This document shows positions 23,600 through 34,667 of a stretch of DNA of 64,000 nucleotides, piece after piece (within the stretch, counting starts at the first letter, position 1; every line of letters starts with the position of its first letter). The position numbers and the translations under genes were made by a program. The notes below the pieces were generated by a model. It searched no databases. It was not told the origin of the DNA and was given only the letters and a program-made list of their open reading frames with translations. The stretch comes from Brachionus rotundiformis (Eukaryota; Rotifera; Eurotatoria; Ploima; Brachionidae): positions 1,426,689 through 1,490,688 of the forward strand of contig JAESIW010000020.1 of the NCBI GenBank assembly GCA_016802295.1, in the 5' to 3' direction.

Positions 23600-23985
23600 T
23601 ATTATTCTGAGAATAAAATTTTTATTGATTATTTTAATATTCATTAATAACTTTCGCAATACCCAACAGTATTGAGTATTCCTATTTTACTGATTAATAA
23701 TTTTTATGTAGTCATTTTTAATTTCTTATATAATAATTTTGACAGTAAAAATAAAAAAAGAGTCAAGTATTTGGTATATAAGCAACGACGTGATCATTTA
23801 AATTAATTATATTCATAAAGAGTCCTGTGTTACTAGGCCTTTACTTCTAAACGACCACCGTCTCCACTCCAAGTTTCAAAGACAGCCACACGCCAACCTA
23901 TTTTCTTTGGTCACCGTAAAGCAGCTACCATAGACGACTTCCTTAGTAAGTCGTCTCCGCAAGCCTGGTTGCAGTAGCTTATTTT
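23600..23985. mobile_element. insertion present in copy A only
   Basis: Copy B reads straight through from TGCTTGTTGTTATT to TTTTATTACATAAAATC, whereas copy A has about 385 extra bp at this point. The insert has a GTATATAAG box near 23775, then a GC-rich block (23820-23975) holding a hairpin (AGACGACTT...AAGTCGTCT, 23932-23960). It ends near CAAGCCTGGTTGC; AAGCCTGGTTG also ends the GC-rich block at 33115-33475. Flanking TTATT on both sides could be a target duplication. Could be a solo LTR or 5' part of a non-LTR element; class not resolved. Confidence 0.5.
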
Positions 23986-24207
23986 TTATTATATAAAATC
24001 AATGCGCATAGAAATATATTAATTTAGTAATTATTAGTAATAAAAGTGAGAAATAGTATTAGTGAATCAAACATACAAATTATTTATTAAGAAGAATAAA
24101 AAACATAAAACTATCAATTTTTTTTCTTTTCTTTCTTGTAATAAAAGATCTTTTGATTGATTTTTGCTGTTCAGCTGGTTGTTGTGCGATTGCTTGTTAG
24201 GGTCTTT

Positions 24208-24326
24208 TTATGGTCTATCATAGACCACTTTTTCTTTTTCTAATGTTAGCTTTGATTTGTTGCTGAATGACTGTATTGACTGTGGTAAAATTGGTTCATC
24301 ATCAATTGAGCTGTTATCTTGAGCTT
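24208..24326 (-). pseudogene. C-terminal fragment of unknown ORF (copy A)
   Basis: Minus-strand frame entering from the gap: AQDNSSIDDEPILPQSIQSF, then SNKSKLTLEKEKVVYDRP and a stop at 24208. The same fragment occurs at 25637-25747, where a 5-bp difference changes the last residues to NIRKRKSGL. The frame difference between copies suggests weak constraint, so it may be a transposon or gene relic. Unknown family. Confidence 0.35.
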
Positions 24327-25282
24327 NNNNNNNNNNNNNNNNNNNNNNNNNNNNNNNNNNNNNNNNNNNNNNNNNNNNNNNNNNNNNNNNNNNNNNNNNN
24401 NNNNNNNNNNNNNNNNNNNNNNNNNNNNNNNNNNNNNNNNNNNNNNNNNNNNNNNNNNNNNNNNNNNNNNNNNNNNNNNNNNNNNNNNNNNNNNNNNNNN
24501 NNNNNNNNNNNNNNNNNNNNNNNNNNNNNNNNNNNNNNNNNNNNNNNNNNNNNNNNNNNNNNNNNNNNNNNNNNNNNNNNNNNNNNNNNNNNNNNNNNNN
24601 NNNNNNNNNNNNNNNNNNNNNNNNNNNNNNNNNNNNNNNNNNNNNNNNNNNNNNNNNNNNNNNNNNNNNNNNNNNNNNNNNNNNNNNNNNNNNNNNNNNN
24701 NNNNNNNNNNNNNNNNNNNNNNNNNNNNNNNNNNNNNNNNNNNNNNNNNNNNNNNNNNNNNNNNNNNNNNNNNNNNNNNNNNNNNNNNNNNNNNNNNNNN
24801 NNNNNNNNNNNNNNNNNNNNNNNNNNNNNNNNNNNNNNNNNNNNNNNNNNNNNNNNNNNNNNNNNNNNNNNNNNNNNNNNNNNNNNNNNNNNNNNNNNNN
24901 NNNNNNNNNNNNNNNNNNNNNNNNNNNNNNNNNNNNNNNNNNNNNNNNNNNNNNNNNNNNNNNNNNNNNNNNNNNNNNNNNNNNNNNNNNNNNNNNNNNN
25001 NNNNNNNNNNNNNNNNNNNNNNNNNNNNNNNNNNNNNNNNNNNNNNNNNNNNNNNNNNNNNNNNNNNNNNNNNNNNNNNNNNNNNNNNNNNNNNNNNNNN
25101 NNNNNNNNNNNNNNNNNNNNNNNNNNNNNNNNNNNNNNNNNNNNNNNNNNNNNNNNNNNNNNNNNNNNNNNNNNNNNNNNNNNNNNNNNNNNNNNNNNNN
25201 NNNNNNNNNNNNNNNNNNNNNNNNNNNNNNNNNNNNNNNNNNNNNNNNNNNNNNNNNNNNNNNNNNNNNNNNNNNNNNNNNN
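24327..25282. other. assembly gap (956 N)
   Basis: Run of N between two versions of the same sequence. Confidence 0.99.
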
Positions 25283-25747
25283 TTAAAATTCAAATTGAAA
25301 AATAAAGCTTAAATCAATTTTAAACTAATTAAATCTTAAATATTTATCAAATTTTGAAGATCTTGTTCAAAAGTATAGATAATATAACTATTTTTTGATT
25401 TAAAAATTTAATGCGGAGAATTATTTTTTTAATTGAGCTACCTATCTAAACATTTATAACTGTTTGGTTATTTAATGTTGGCCATTCCAATTTCTTATGC
25501 AATTAATATTGTTAACCAAAAAAATTCAGATTTTATTTAAAATGTGATCTTTTAAATTTGATCATTAATATCTGCTTGTTGTTATTTTTTATTACATAAA
25601 ATCAATGCGCATAGAAATATATTAATATAGTAATTCTGGTCTATCATAGACCACTTTTTCTTTTTCTAATGTTTGATTTGTTGCTGAATGACTGTATTGA
25701 CTGTGGTAAAATTGGTTCATCATCACTTGAGCTGTCATCTTGAGCTT
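25283..25747. repeat. copy B of locus flanking gap 2
   Basis: Shorter, diverged version of 23222-24326. On the minus strand it carries LHCKHNIQAQDDSSSDDEPI, the fuller form of the ORF fragment described for copy A, preceded by an in-frame stop or an unseen splice site. Beyond 25748 the sequence is unique to this side. Confidence 0.8.
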
Positions 25748-26102
25748 GTATGTTATGTTTACAATGTAGCTAGTCTTCCACTCTGGCGTTTATGACCATA
25801 AAATTTTATAAGATCAAGTCACTAACTTTTATATAGATTTAATTATAGACCTTAATTAAATACCCAAATCAGCATTTTTTAGCATACAAAAAATAAATAA
25901 AATCTCCATTTATTAATAATACGAATTACATTTTTTTTCATAATTTTATGATTATCATTAATCTATTTCAGCATTGTAACATTTAAACTAACATGCAAAA
26001 TCTAATTTTTTAATCAAAATTTTATTAAGATTTAAATTGAACTTGTAAAAAAATATCATAAAATTGTCTAAATATAAAAATGGTCATATACAAAATGTAT
26101 TT

Positions 26103-29100
26103 CTATTTATGAGTTTGATCATCTTCTACAAAATCAAAAGCTTCTTCTTTGGTGACACAATCGATAATACTCACTTTGTTTCTAAACCTAACTCCGTAAA
26201 ATTTGTTTGCATGCTCTAAAAGTTCTGGTCTAAACGTGGTCGTGATGAATTGAGCCTTTTCACACAGCTCATGGATCATATCTGCCACAGCTTTTCTATA
26301 CTGAGGATCCAAAGCTTGATCTATCTCATCAAACAAGTAAAATGGAGCAGGATCACATCTTTGAATGGCAAAAATAAGCGTCAAAGCTACCAGAGTTTTT
26401 TGACCTCCACTCAATTGCTGAATTTCTTTCATTTCATTTGATTTGCCAGTAAATGATACTCTAATGCCAACACCAGAATACTCCTCTACTGACGATTCAT
26501 TCTGCTGACTAGTTCTATCCTCTTCTTCAAAATTGTCATTACGTCTCATAACCAAATGGGCTGTTCCTTGCGGTACCAATTTCAAAAATATTTCATTAAA
26601 GTACTTGGACACTTGTTTAAAAGTCATTTGCATGTTCTCATTTTTTCGCTGATCAAGTGTATTTATAAAATCCAAAATTGATTTGTAAGCACGTTCAGCC
26701 TCCTCTCGGCGTTGTAGCAACTTTTCCTTATGCTCGCTAAATTGGATATATTGATCCATGGCTTTTTTGTTCACATGTGATAATTTTTTTAGCTCATGAT
26801 TGCAATTGTCCAGCTTTAATGAAGAACATTTATTCAAATATTATATATTATATTAATATAAAAAATAAAAGTAAAATTTATATTTCATAGGCTATGGAAA
26901 CGAATTAAGACATCAATAATAGACTTGCAAAAGCAAGTGGAGCATTTGTGAGACTCTAACCAGTTTGGAAATCAAAATGGTACAGCAAAGAAACAATATA
27001 ACACAGGAATTAAAGCTACACATATGTGAATGCTGGGTAGCATCTGAGTTAGATAGAAAACACACACTGAACACTTTCCTGGTAGCCTGAAGAGGAATGT
27101 ATCAAGAACAAAAGATGGCTTGGACATGTACTTAGAATGAAAAGAATACGAATGCTAAACAGAGCTTTAAATGGACACCGCAAGGATGAAAAGGGAGGAC
27201 GACCAGCAACAAAAGTGGGGTCAACAATCACTTAAGAGCTCATCGAAATGAGTATGAAATAGGGAGAAGCAAGGGCGAAGGCAAAGGATCAACTTAAGTG
27301 GAAAGCAAAATGATAACCCTTTGCTCCACAAGGAGCGTCAAATTTATATTTTTTTCATTTAAAAAGTGTAGTAATCAAAATAAACTACAAAAATTAACTT
27401 AAATGATTAAAAAAGATGCGAATTTAGATTTAATACCACACTCTGTTTAATAAAATACCACAAATATTAAAAAAATATATACATCTATTGAAAATATAAA
27501 CTAAAATTAAGATAAATAGTTATTAAAAAAATCAATTTATATTTATAATTAACAATTTTTTGACTAAGAAACCACAAACTAATTTAAAAAAAAACATTTT
27601 AAAAAATATATTTTATTTTTTGACACTTCTTACAAGCACTTAATAATACTCAATATAAAAATATTGAGTTATTTTAGGTTTAGTACAAATTTCAATGACA
27701 AAGTGGAAGATGCTGAATCTTTAGCAAAGAACAAAAGAGCCTCTGGTAGAGCCTTTGATTATTCACAAGATTGTGGGTCTTTAGAAATATTCCAGAGACT
27801 TACCGTAATGCCTTGCCCCCTAATGCGGCATTTATTTTCAGAATTCTGGATTTTAAAATGCTGCAGTTAATGTCAAAATTTTGGTATAAATGCCGCATTA
27901 AATATGTAAAAAATAATAAAAAAATATTTTTCTATTTTTTTAATTGTTTCAAAATTTGAAACACAAAAAATGTCCCTCGAACATAAGGTTTTTTACATAT
28001 TTAATGCGGCATCTATACCAAAATTTTGACATTAACTGCAGCATTTTTAGTCGCAGCGTATCTGGAAAAAAAAGTGGGTTAAATGCAGCATTAAAATCCA
28101 GAATTCTGGTTTAAAGTGCAATGCATTAGGGGGCAAGGCATTACGGTATTAAAGATCTAAAACTTGATAATCAACCATTTTCATTTAAAAAGTCGGCTAT
28201 CTGATTGGAACAACCATGGAAGACAAGGTTCCAATAAAATATTTTTGAATAATAAAAATTTAAATTTTTTTATTTTTAATATATTTGTGTCTATTATTTA
28301 TATTATTATAATATATTTTTGATAGAATTAAAAAAAAAGTTTTTTTTATTATTTATGTAAGCTTTTAATATTTGTGTCTTTTTTAATAAATTTGTGGTAT
28401 GAAACTTAAAAATTGTGGTAATTGTGGAAAAAGATAAATTTTCAATTTTAATTTTAACTAATTTTTTTTACAAAATAAATTAAACATTTGATAGTTTGGT
28501 TAATCATTAAGATGAAATTTTTTGATATTTACCTTGAAATAAAGTTCTTTGCTGGACATATCTGAATATTTTTCATAAGCATCAGATGGTAGAACGCCCA
28601 AATTACGAGTAGCCTTTAAACACTCATCTTTTTTTTTCAGCAATAAGCTCAATTTAGAAGACACCTTTTCCAAATCGACAGTACTTTCTTGTAAATCATG
28701 CTGCAATTTACGTTCCTGATCTTGAAGATCTTCAAATTTTTTCTCAAACTTAATGAGTTCAGTTTTGTTCAGACCAGTTAGATCATTGTTTAAATTTTTT
28801 ATCTTGTCATCAAGCAATTTGATTTTTTCATTAATAAGCTGCAGTTCTTTGTTATAAAGTTCGATTTTATTGCTTCTTGTGGCCACCATCGACTCAGCAA
28901 CTTCTTTTTCCAAATCTTCTTTCTTTTTCAAAAAATTATTCTTTAGCTGATTGTCTAAATGTGATTTTTCGGCCTCAATAAGTGATAACCGCTGCAACGC
29001 TTCCTTCAGGCGTTGATTTAACTTGTAGATTTTGTCATTTAGTTCATCCACTTCTTTTTGGTCATCAGAACTTAATTGTTTGACTAGTTCGGTGCCAATT

Positions 29101-31436
29101 TCTGACTCTAGCATTTCTTTTTTGGATTGCAGTTGCTCAATATCAACCGAAATGCTTCGTATAGAGGCCTCTTTTTGTGGTTTTTGTTGCTCATATCTTT
29201 GAATTTCATGTTTTCTGGATACCAAGTCCAGCTTCATCTGTTCATAAGTGTCTTTACTGCGGCGTATCAAGTTCTCTTGTCTAATTAACTCACCAAGGAC
29301 AGAGTTTAATTCCGAATCTATTTTGCCAATGTCCGACTGTAGCGTGACGATTTCTGCCTCTTTTTTGCCAATTTCTTCGACAAGCTCTGATCGTTTGCGA
29401 TAGAAGAGCATTTTGGAAAATTTTTGGTCAATGTAGCCGCCAGTCAGTGCTCCTTTGCGACTGATAAAGTCTCCATCAAGCAAAACACAGTCCATTTGGG
29501 TCTGTTTGGCAAGTTCTGTGGCTGCATCAGAGTTTCGGCAAAGCAAAATTTTGTCAAATACATGCTTGACACCTTTTTCAATCTTTTTATCATATTTCAG
29601 CAAATTAATAAGAGCTTCTGCATCTGTGGTATTTGGATATGTCACATGGTCAGTCTTAATCACATTCAGTGGCAAATAGTTCACTTCACCATGTAATTTT
29701 TGCTGATTCATCATTTTCAAAAGCTTCATGGCAACAGTGTCTGACTCTACAACATGGTAAAACAAACGGTTGGACACTGCCGACTCTATGGCCGTGTAAA
29801 ATGACTTGTTACAATCTATTGCATCAATTAACAGGCCAAAATAGCCTTTGACCACATCGGAATTTGTTTTTTCAGCTTCGCATTGCTTCAGTATCTGCTT
29901 GATTGACTCTATTCCTTGTAGAATGGTACGACCAATTGATGAGCGCAAATTCTGCTCACACTTTGAATATTCTTCCCTAAGCTTGCTCAAGTCCTGGGTT
30001 AATTGGGTCTCTTGGCGCCACATGTTGTTACGTTTTGTCTGCGCTTCCTCTTTTTTATGCTGAAAATCGAAATTTTTTCTCTCAGCATCCTCAATTGCTT
30101 GTTGCTGCTTTTCCAAGTCTTTGGACTTGTGCTCAATCTCAACTCGGAATTTGTCAGTGCGGTCTTTGTCCGATTGTAATTCTTCTTTAAGCCTGGAGCT
30201 GAGATTTTTTTTGTCCTCAATAGCCTTGTTAATTATTTTAAGCTCATTTTTAATCCACTTGTCTCTGTCTTCTTTGGTTCTAAAACGAGTGGAACGACCC
30301 TGTTTGGCGTAAATTTCATTTCTTCTTTGCTCACAAAGATTTCTTTCTTGGGTCAACTCGGACTCTTGGCTCCTTAAATTCTCATATTCTGGCAATATTT
30401 TGTTCAAGTCTTCTTCAGAGCGCTTAATTTGTTTCTCAATTTTGGTTAGTTCGGTTTTAGCCAAATCGCTGGACATGGTAGCTTGGCGCGACTCGTCCTC
30501 GGCGTCGCGTATGTCAAATTCAAACCGAGCCCGGCGAGATAAAAGATTAGATTTCTCTTCATTAAGTTGGTCCAATTCATCTCTAATATTTGTTTCATTA
30601 AACTTCAAGTCCTGGATTTGCTTTTCAGCTTCCTTGGATTCGTCGCTGATACGGGAAAGCTCTTCATAAATTTTGTTCGATTTTGTAGAGCTTTCCGAGC
30701 GGGTTTTTTGCAGATCAATGAGCTTGTTTTGCACATTTTCAAGCTCTTTGTTGTGAATAGTGTACTCAATGCTTCGTTTCATCTTGTCCCACTTTTGGAA
30801 CTCTTTTAGCTCTTCTTTTTCGACCTCTAGTTGGCTGAGTCTGTCCTCAATTGCCTTTAAGACATCAAGAATAGATTGGCGCTTTTCTTCGGCCTCTTTT
30901 AGAATGCCACGACTTTCTTCTTTCTTCTCGTCGTAGACATTCGAGCCAGCAACTTCCTTCAGTATCTTTAGACGAAAAGAGTCCTTGGCAATGGATATTT
31001 CATTTATTTTTCCCTGTTTGACAATGTAGTAGGGGTTGTTGCGTGAGAAACCAGCAGTTTCAAGAAAATTCATTATGTCACCTTTGGATACAACTTTTTT
31101 GTCCAAAAAATATTGGTCTTTCTTCATACCAATAGCTCGTTTAATGCCAACTTCTTCTTTCTCAACCGGCAGTCTGCCATCTGAGTTATCGAAAATTATT
31201 TCCACAAAGCCTGACATTACCTTGGGCCCTGAGCCTTCATGGAGCAAGGCGATTCGATCTTCTTCTTTTAAATTTGTATACTCGTCACTTAGGACAAATT
31301 GTATAGCTTTGAAAAAATTCGATTTGCCACAACCATTTCGACCAACTATTACATTGTGTTCTGGGCTGAAGGGTTCAATAACCGTCTGTTCACGATACGA
31401 ACGAAAACCTTCTATTATAACTTGTTTTATATACAT
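26103..31436 (-). CDS. SMC3: SMC3, cohesin ATPase subunit
   Basis: Two exons, 28533-31436 and 26103-26813, give 1204 aa (human 1217). N-terminal head: MYIKQVIIEGFRSYREQT and the Walker A loop VGRNGCGKSNFFKAI (residues about 31-45), Q-loop KQGKINEISIA, lysine pair KK in GMKKDQYFLDKK, the site of ESCO acetylation. Then coiled coil, hinge (GYFGLLIDAIDCNKSF to LDGDFISRKGALTGGYID), returning coiled coil. Exon 2 holds LKKLSHVNKKAMDQYIQFSE, the ABC signature LSGGQKTLVALTLIFAIQ, Walker B with FYLFDEIDQALD, and FITTTFRPELLEHANKFYGV. The exon join (LYFK/LDNCNHELKK) reproduces the human order. Role: ring-forming ATPase with SMC1 and RAD21 for sister-chromatid cohesion and loop extrusion. The 1719-bp intron, far longer than the local norm, is full of transposon remnants. 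Confidence 0.97.
26900..27345 (+). mobile_element. degraded LINE 3' ORF in SMC3 intron
   Basis: Plus-strand (antisense to SMC3) fragments of a LINE C-terminus: KKRWLGHVLRMKR-like segment near 27110-27140, GHRKDEKGGRPATKVGST, then GEARAKAKDQLKWKAK, broken by several stops and frameshifts, followed by the 3' hairpin GCTCCACAAGGAGC at about 27332-27345. Same family type as 11410-11870 but older. Confidence 0.8.
27433..28428. mobile_element. decayed Mutator-like element, interrupted
   Basis: Bounded by inverted ATACCACAAAT-type sequences: ATACCACAAAT at 27455 and its complement ATTTGTGGTAT at 28390-28400, each with a second CCACA motif further out. Inside, 27600-27800 plus 28149-28280 align in order with 62225-62260 and 62825-63080, a copy that also carries a SWIM zinc finger. 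Coding texture remains (VEDAESLAKNKRASGRAFDY, then IKDLKLDNQPFSFKKSAI). A palindromic element sits in it at 27801-28148. Lies in the SMC3 intron. Confidence 0.55.
27801..28148. mobile_element. palindromic MITE, TA target site
   Basis: 348 bp almost entirely palindromic: the left end TACCGTAATGCCTTGCCCCC is mirrored exactly by GGGGGCAAGGCATTACGGTA at the right end, and long inner stretches (CAGAATTCTGGATTTTAA, CAAAATTTTGGTATA) also pair. The arms enclose an AT-rich centre. TA on both ends fits Tc1/mariner-type target duplication. The homologous host sequence near 62900 lacks the insertion, which gives an empty site. Non-autonomous, no ORF. Confidence 0.85.
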
Positions 31437-32597
31437 TTTTTTTTTAAATTTTTATTTTATTTTTAAAAATTTAAGCTCGAATTTATTTTATTTAAGCAGT
31501 TTAAAAAAAGCAAAAGCAGAATAAGATCAGGCTTTTGGATTTGTCTTTTAATTTTAATTTATTAATTAGGTTCAAAATTTTTTTCATTTTTAACCTTTTT
31601 TTTAAATCTCAAAGAAAATATGTGAAAATTTTAAATTCAAGGAAAAATGATTGATGAAAAATTTTAATTTTTATAAATTTTTTACATAAAAATTTTAAAA
31701 GGCTTAAACATTATTTTCATATACGTTTATTATCATCATAATTCATTTAATTTGTGTTAATAAAATTAAAAATAATCAAAATTGGTTTTTCTAGATGGTA
31801 CATTTTTATATGCTTATATTTATTATACCAGTCTAGATTAAGTTTCCTTTCTCTCTTCACAAACCTGATAGAATATTTTTTAAGTATTTCCATGTTCATT
31901 GAGATCTTTTAGTCTACTTCGGATTGAATAACCAAGCAACTGAAAGTATCGACATGAATCAGAAATAGATGAAGCATATTAATAATGTAATGAAACCTAA
32001 TTCGAGACAAGATTAGTTTTGAACTATTGAAATTGAAATATAATGGTTTGGCTTATTTAATCCAAGTCTTTATAGAAGTAAATGTACTTCTTTATAGACA
32101 GTATTTTAGAAGCAATTAAATTAAATAATGATAGTATTTATTGTGGAGTCGTCAACTAGGTTGTATGGCTGGGGTAGGATGTTTTGAACTATACTTTATT
32201 CAAGATGTTATCAACATTGAATTTAACCATCTGAAAAAGCCAAGAGTTAAATATTTATGGCAAAAATCGATATGTGTTTCAAAATGATGGTACTAAACTT
32301 CATAGATTCAAAATAATGAGAAAGAAACTTGTTTTTGGAGAAAGTAGTTTAAAAAATGTGAACAAAAAACTTCTCAAGTAAGAAAGATTTATTGATCAAA
32401 CAAATAAAATTTATAAATCAATTAGATTTTAAGTTTTTTAAATTTTACTAAAAAATTTACTTTAATGAGAAAAATATATTGTGATGATTTGATACCAGTT
32501 TTTTACTTTTACAAATTACGTAAAATACCGTAAATTAACCAAATTTTACCAAATTTTTGTAAATTAACGCAAAATCCGAAAGTGAAAAAAAAGTATT
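31437..32597. other. SMC3 upstream region, nothing else seen
   Basis: Contains the SMC3 promoter next to 31436; the rest is AT-rich with no recognisable gene or repeat. Confidence 0.5.
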
Positions 32598-32875
32598 TTA
32601 CGCAGTTGATTTAGATTTTACCACGTCTTCTGACAACTTATTCCAATGCGGGACTATCCTATTTGAGAAAAAGGTATGTCTGGTACTAACCGCAGCTGCA
32701 AAATCGTTTCTAATTTTAGCAGGGAAACTTTCTCTCTGAACTCTGATACTATTCCCTCTTAACGCCGCAGCAGGATCTGATCTATTTCTGATCCAATCTC
32801 TGACCAGGTCCACTTTTTCTAAACCATTGACTAATTTGTACATTTCAATCAAGTATATTTTAAGATACAATTTTT
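32598..32875 (-). mobile_element. CR1/Jockey-type LINE C-terminal fragment
   Basis: Minus-strand frame without stops over 90 codons: EMYKLVNGLEKVDLVRDWI, AAALRGNSIRVQRESFPAKI, TRHTFFSNRIVPHWNKLSED. The IEMYKLVNG and FFSNRIVPHWNKL motifs are typical ends of CR1/Jockey-like ORF2 proteins. 5'-truncated, intact at this end, so fairly recent. Related pieces at 36840-37110, 46440-46925 and 47600-48312. Confidence 0.88.
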
Positions 32876-33114
32876 TTTAACTCACTTAAACAGGTATCAA
32901 CAAAAATAGTTACTTTTATATTCTTTTATTACTTAATTTTTGTTAGATACATATAAATAATATTCTTAGAAAATATACAATTGTAAAAATAAACCATCAA
33001 GAATCTATATTTTTATATCTATTAAATATCTATCTAAGAAAGCTTTTTTTTTATTTTACTAAGAAAAGTCAATATCTTTAATTAGTAAATTATTTAGATT
33101 AAAAAAAAAGCAGG

Positions 33115-33475
33115 CTTAACATTTTTGTTAGTCGCCATACTCTGCCGATTCGCATGTATCAAGCCCTGGTGAAAAGGGTAGAGTGGCGACAGCCACTTGC
33201 ATGGCATGTATGCAGGCGCCGCTGGCTTCGACCACTTCTCAATATAGAATCTGAAAGGGGCAATAATATGCTGTATGACACTGACACTCTGCAGGTAGAC
33301 GTAACTTTGGAAGCCTTAAGCCTATTTTGCCTTGGATAAAAGAGAACTTGCTTGGTTTGTGGTTGCTGCCGAGTTCGCAGCCATTAAGTGCTCAGATTCT
33401 TAGGGAAAGTTGCCGTCATAACTCTGCCAAAGCCATTTCCAAGCCTGGTTGAAAAAAGAGGAGGATGACACAAAA
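33115..33475. other. GC-rich block with terminal hairpin
   Basis: About 360 bp near 48% GC inside DNA of about 25% GC. Its left part can form a long hairpin: GTCGCCATACTCTGCC at 33131 pairs with GGGTAGAGTGGCGAC at 33177. The right part ends with CCAAGCCTGGTTG before an A-rich stretch, a motif also seen at the end of the 23600-23985 insertion. No conserved ORF. Probably a transposon 5' or internal region, possibly of the LINE or LTR kind; not identified. Confidence 0.45.
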
Positions 33476-34600
33476 TTAATTAATTTTGTTTAAATTTTAA
33501 ACAATTTTTCAGTTAACTCAATGATATATTTTCTTTTAGAAATAATAAATAATGATTAATTTACAAATAAAGTTTAATTCACTAAAAACTTTAACTTGAA
33601 TTAGTATTTCTAGTAATTAAAATATATTATATACAATCTAATTGTTTTTTGACTGTATATAAAATCTAACATTTCGAGAAAAAACTAAAATCATACATTA
33701 ATCTGTTTAAAGTCAAACTAAAATCGGTGAAATTTAGATAAAAAAATATCCCGTGACAGAAAGTTATACAAAAATTAAAAAATATTTTTCTTTTTAATTT
33801 TAAAATTAAATTTTTAAGATTTTTTAAAATAGTTTTTTGCTGATGTCAAAGGAGAAATGTAGCCTGTAGCTAAGTTTAACAAGTTTTGTAGTGGTCCATT
33901 TCTTCTGTAAGATAAAGATCATGAAAAAATATCATTGCTCTTTTATGGCAATGTGTGCTGGCTACACTATTCTGTCATTATAGAGAAAACCATTATTAAT
34001 TAGTAGAAAAAATATAGACTAAGAAAGTTTTAGATATGATGAGATAAAAATAAAACCCTTTTACCAACAGCAGTGTTCTACACAAGTCAAAAACGGGCCA
34101 AGTCAACCCGATTTTTTTCTTTTTTTATTCAGATATATTTTTCTATTAAAATCTTGTTAATATATTTCGATTTAAAAAAAAATTTTTTAATAAAAAATTA
34201 GAATTTTCAGTAACTTAGATTTTATTTAATTAAGAAAAAAAATTAGCTTTATAATAGAATTTTTTTTTGACTTTTGTGCAAATCTGATCAACAGCAATTT
34301 AACAAAAAAAATCAAATTCAGAACAAATTTTGTGTCAAAAAATTTAAACAAAATTTTAAATTGGTTAGTTTATTTAACCCAAAATTATCTAATTAATTAA
34401 TTAATTTACAAGAAAAAAAAAGTGTGTTTTATGTTGAAGCATTGAATGTAGACTGCACCAAATTTAGCTCCAAACCAAAGTTTGGTGTACAGAAACGTCA
34501 ATTTAAAATTTATTAATCTTAAAAAAAAGTCTCAATTTATGTTCAAAAATTTTAAACAGATAATTTTATTTAAAAATAACTATTGATTTTAATTTAAATC
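33476..34600. other. intergenic, nothing seen
   Basis: AT-rich spacer with long A/T runs up to the 3' flank of SET. Confidence 0.55.
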
Positions 34601-34667
34601 GATCATTTCCGATTTAACTTTGTGCATACATGAATACATAGAATACTGTTGGTGGACAGTGGACAGA

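Larger units (their letters stand above)
23222..24326. repeat. copy A of locus flanking gap 2
   Basis: Corresponds in order to 25283-25747. Shared anchors include GTTGGCCATTCCAAT (23492 and 25475 areas), ATCATTAATATCTGCTTGTT, AATCAATGCGCATAGAAATA, and GGTCTATCATAGACCACTTT to the gap edge. The copies differ by substitutions and several indels, including about 385 bp (about 23600-23985) and roughly 170 bp before 24213 present only in copy A. Pattern fits two alleles placed in series around a gap. Confidence 0.8.

Noticed and set aside
24208..25305. Long frames across the second N stretch
   Set aside because: Artefact of N; only the 38-residue tail on the minus strand is real.
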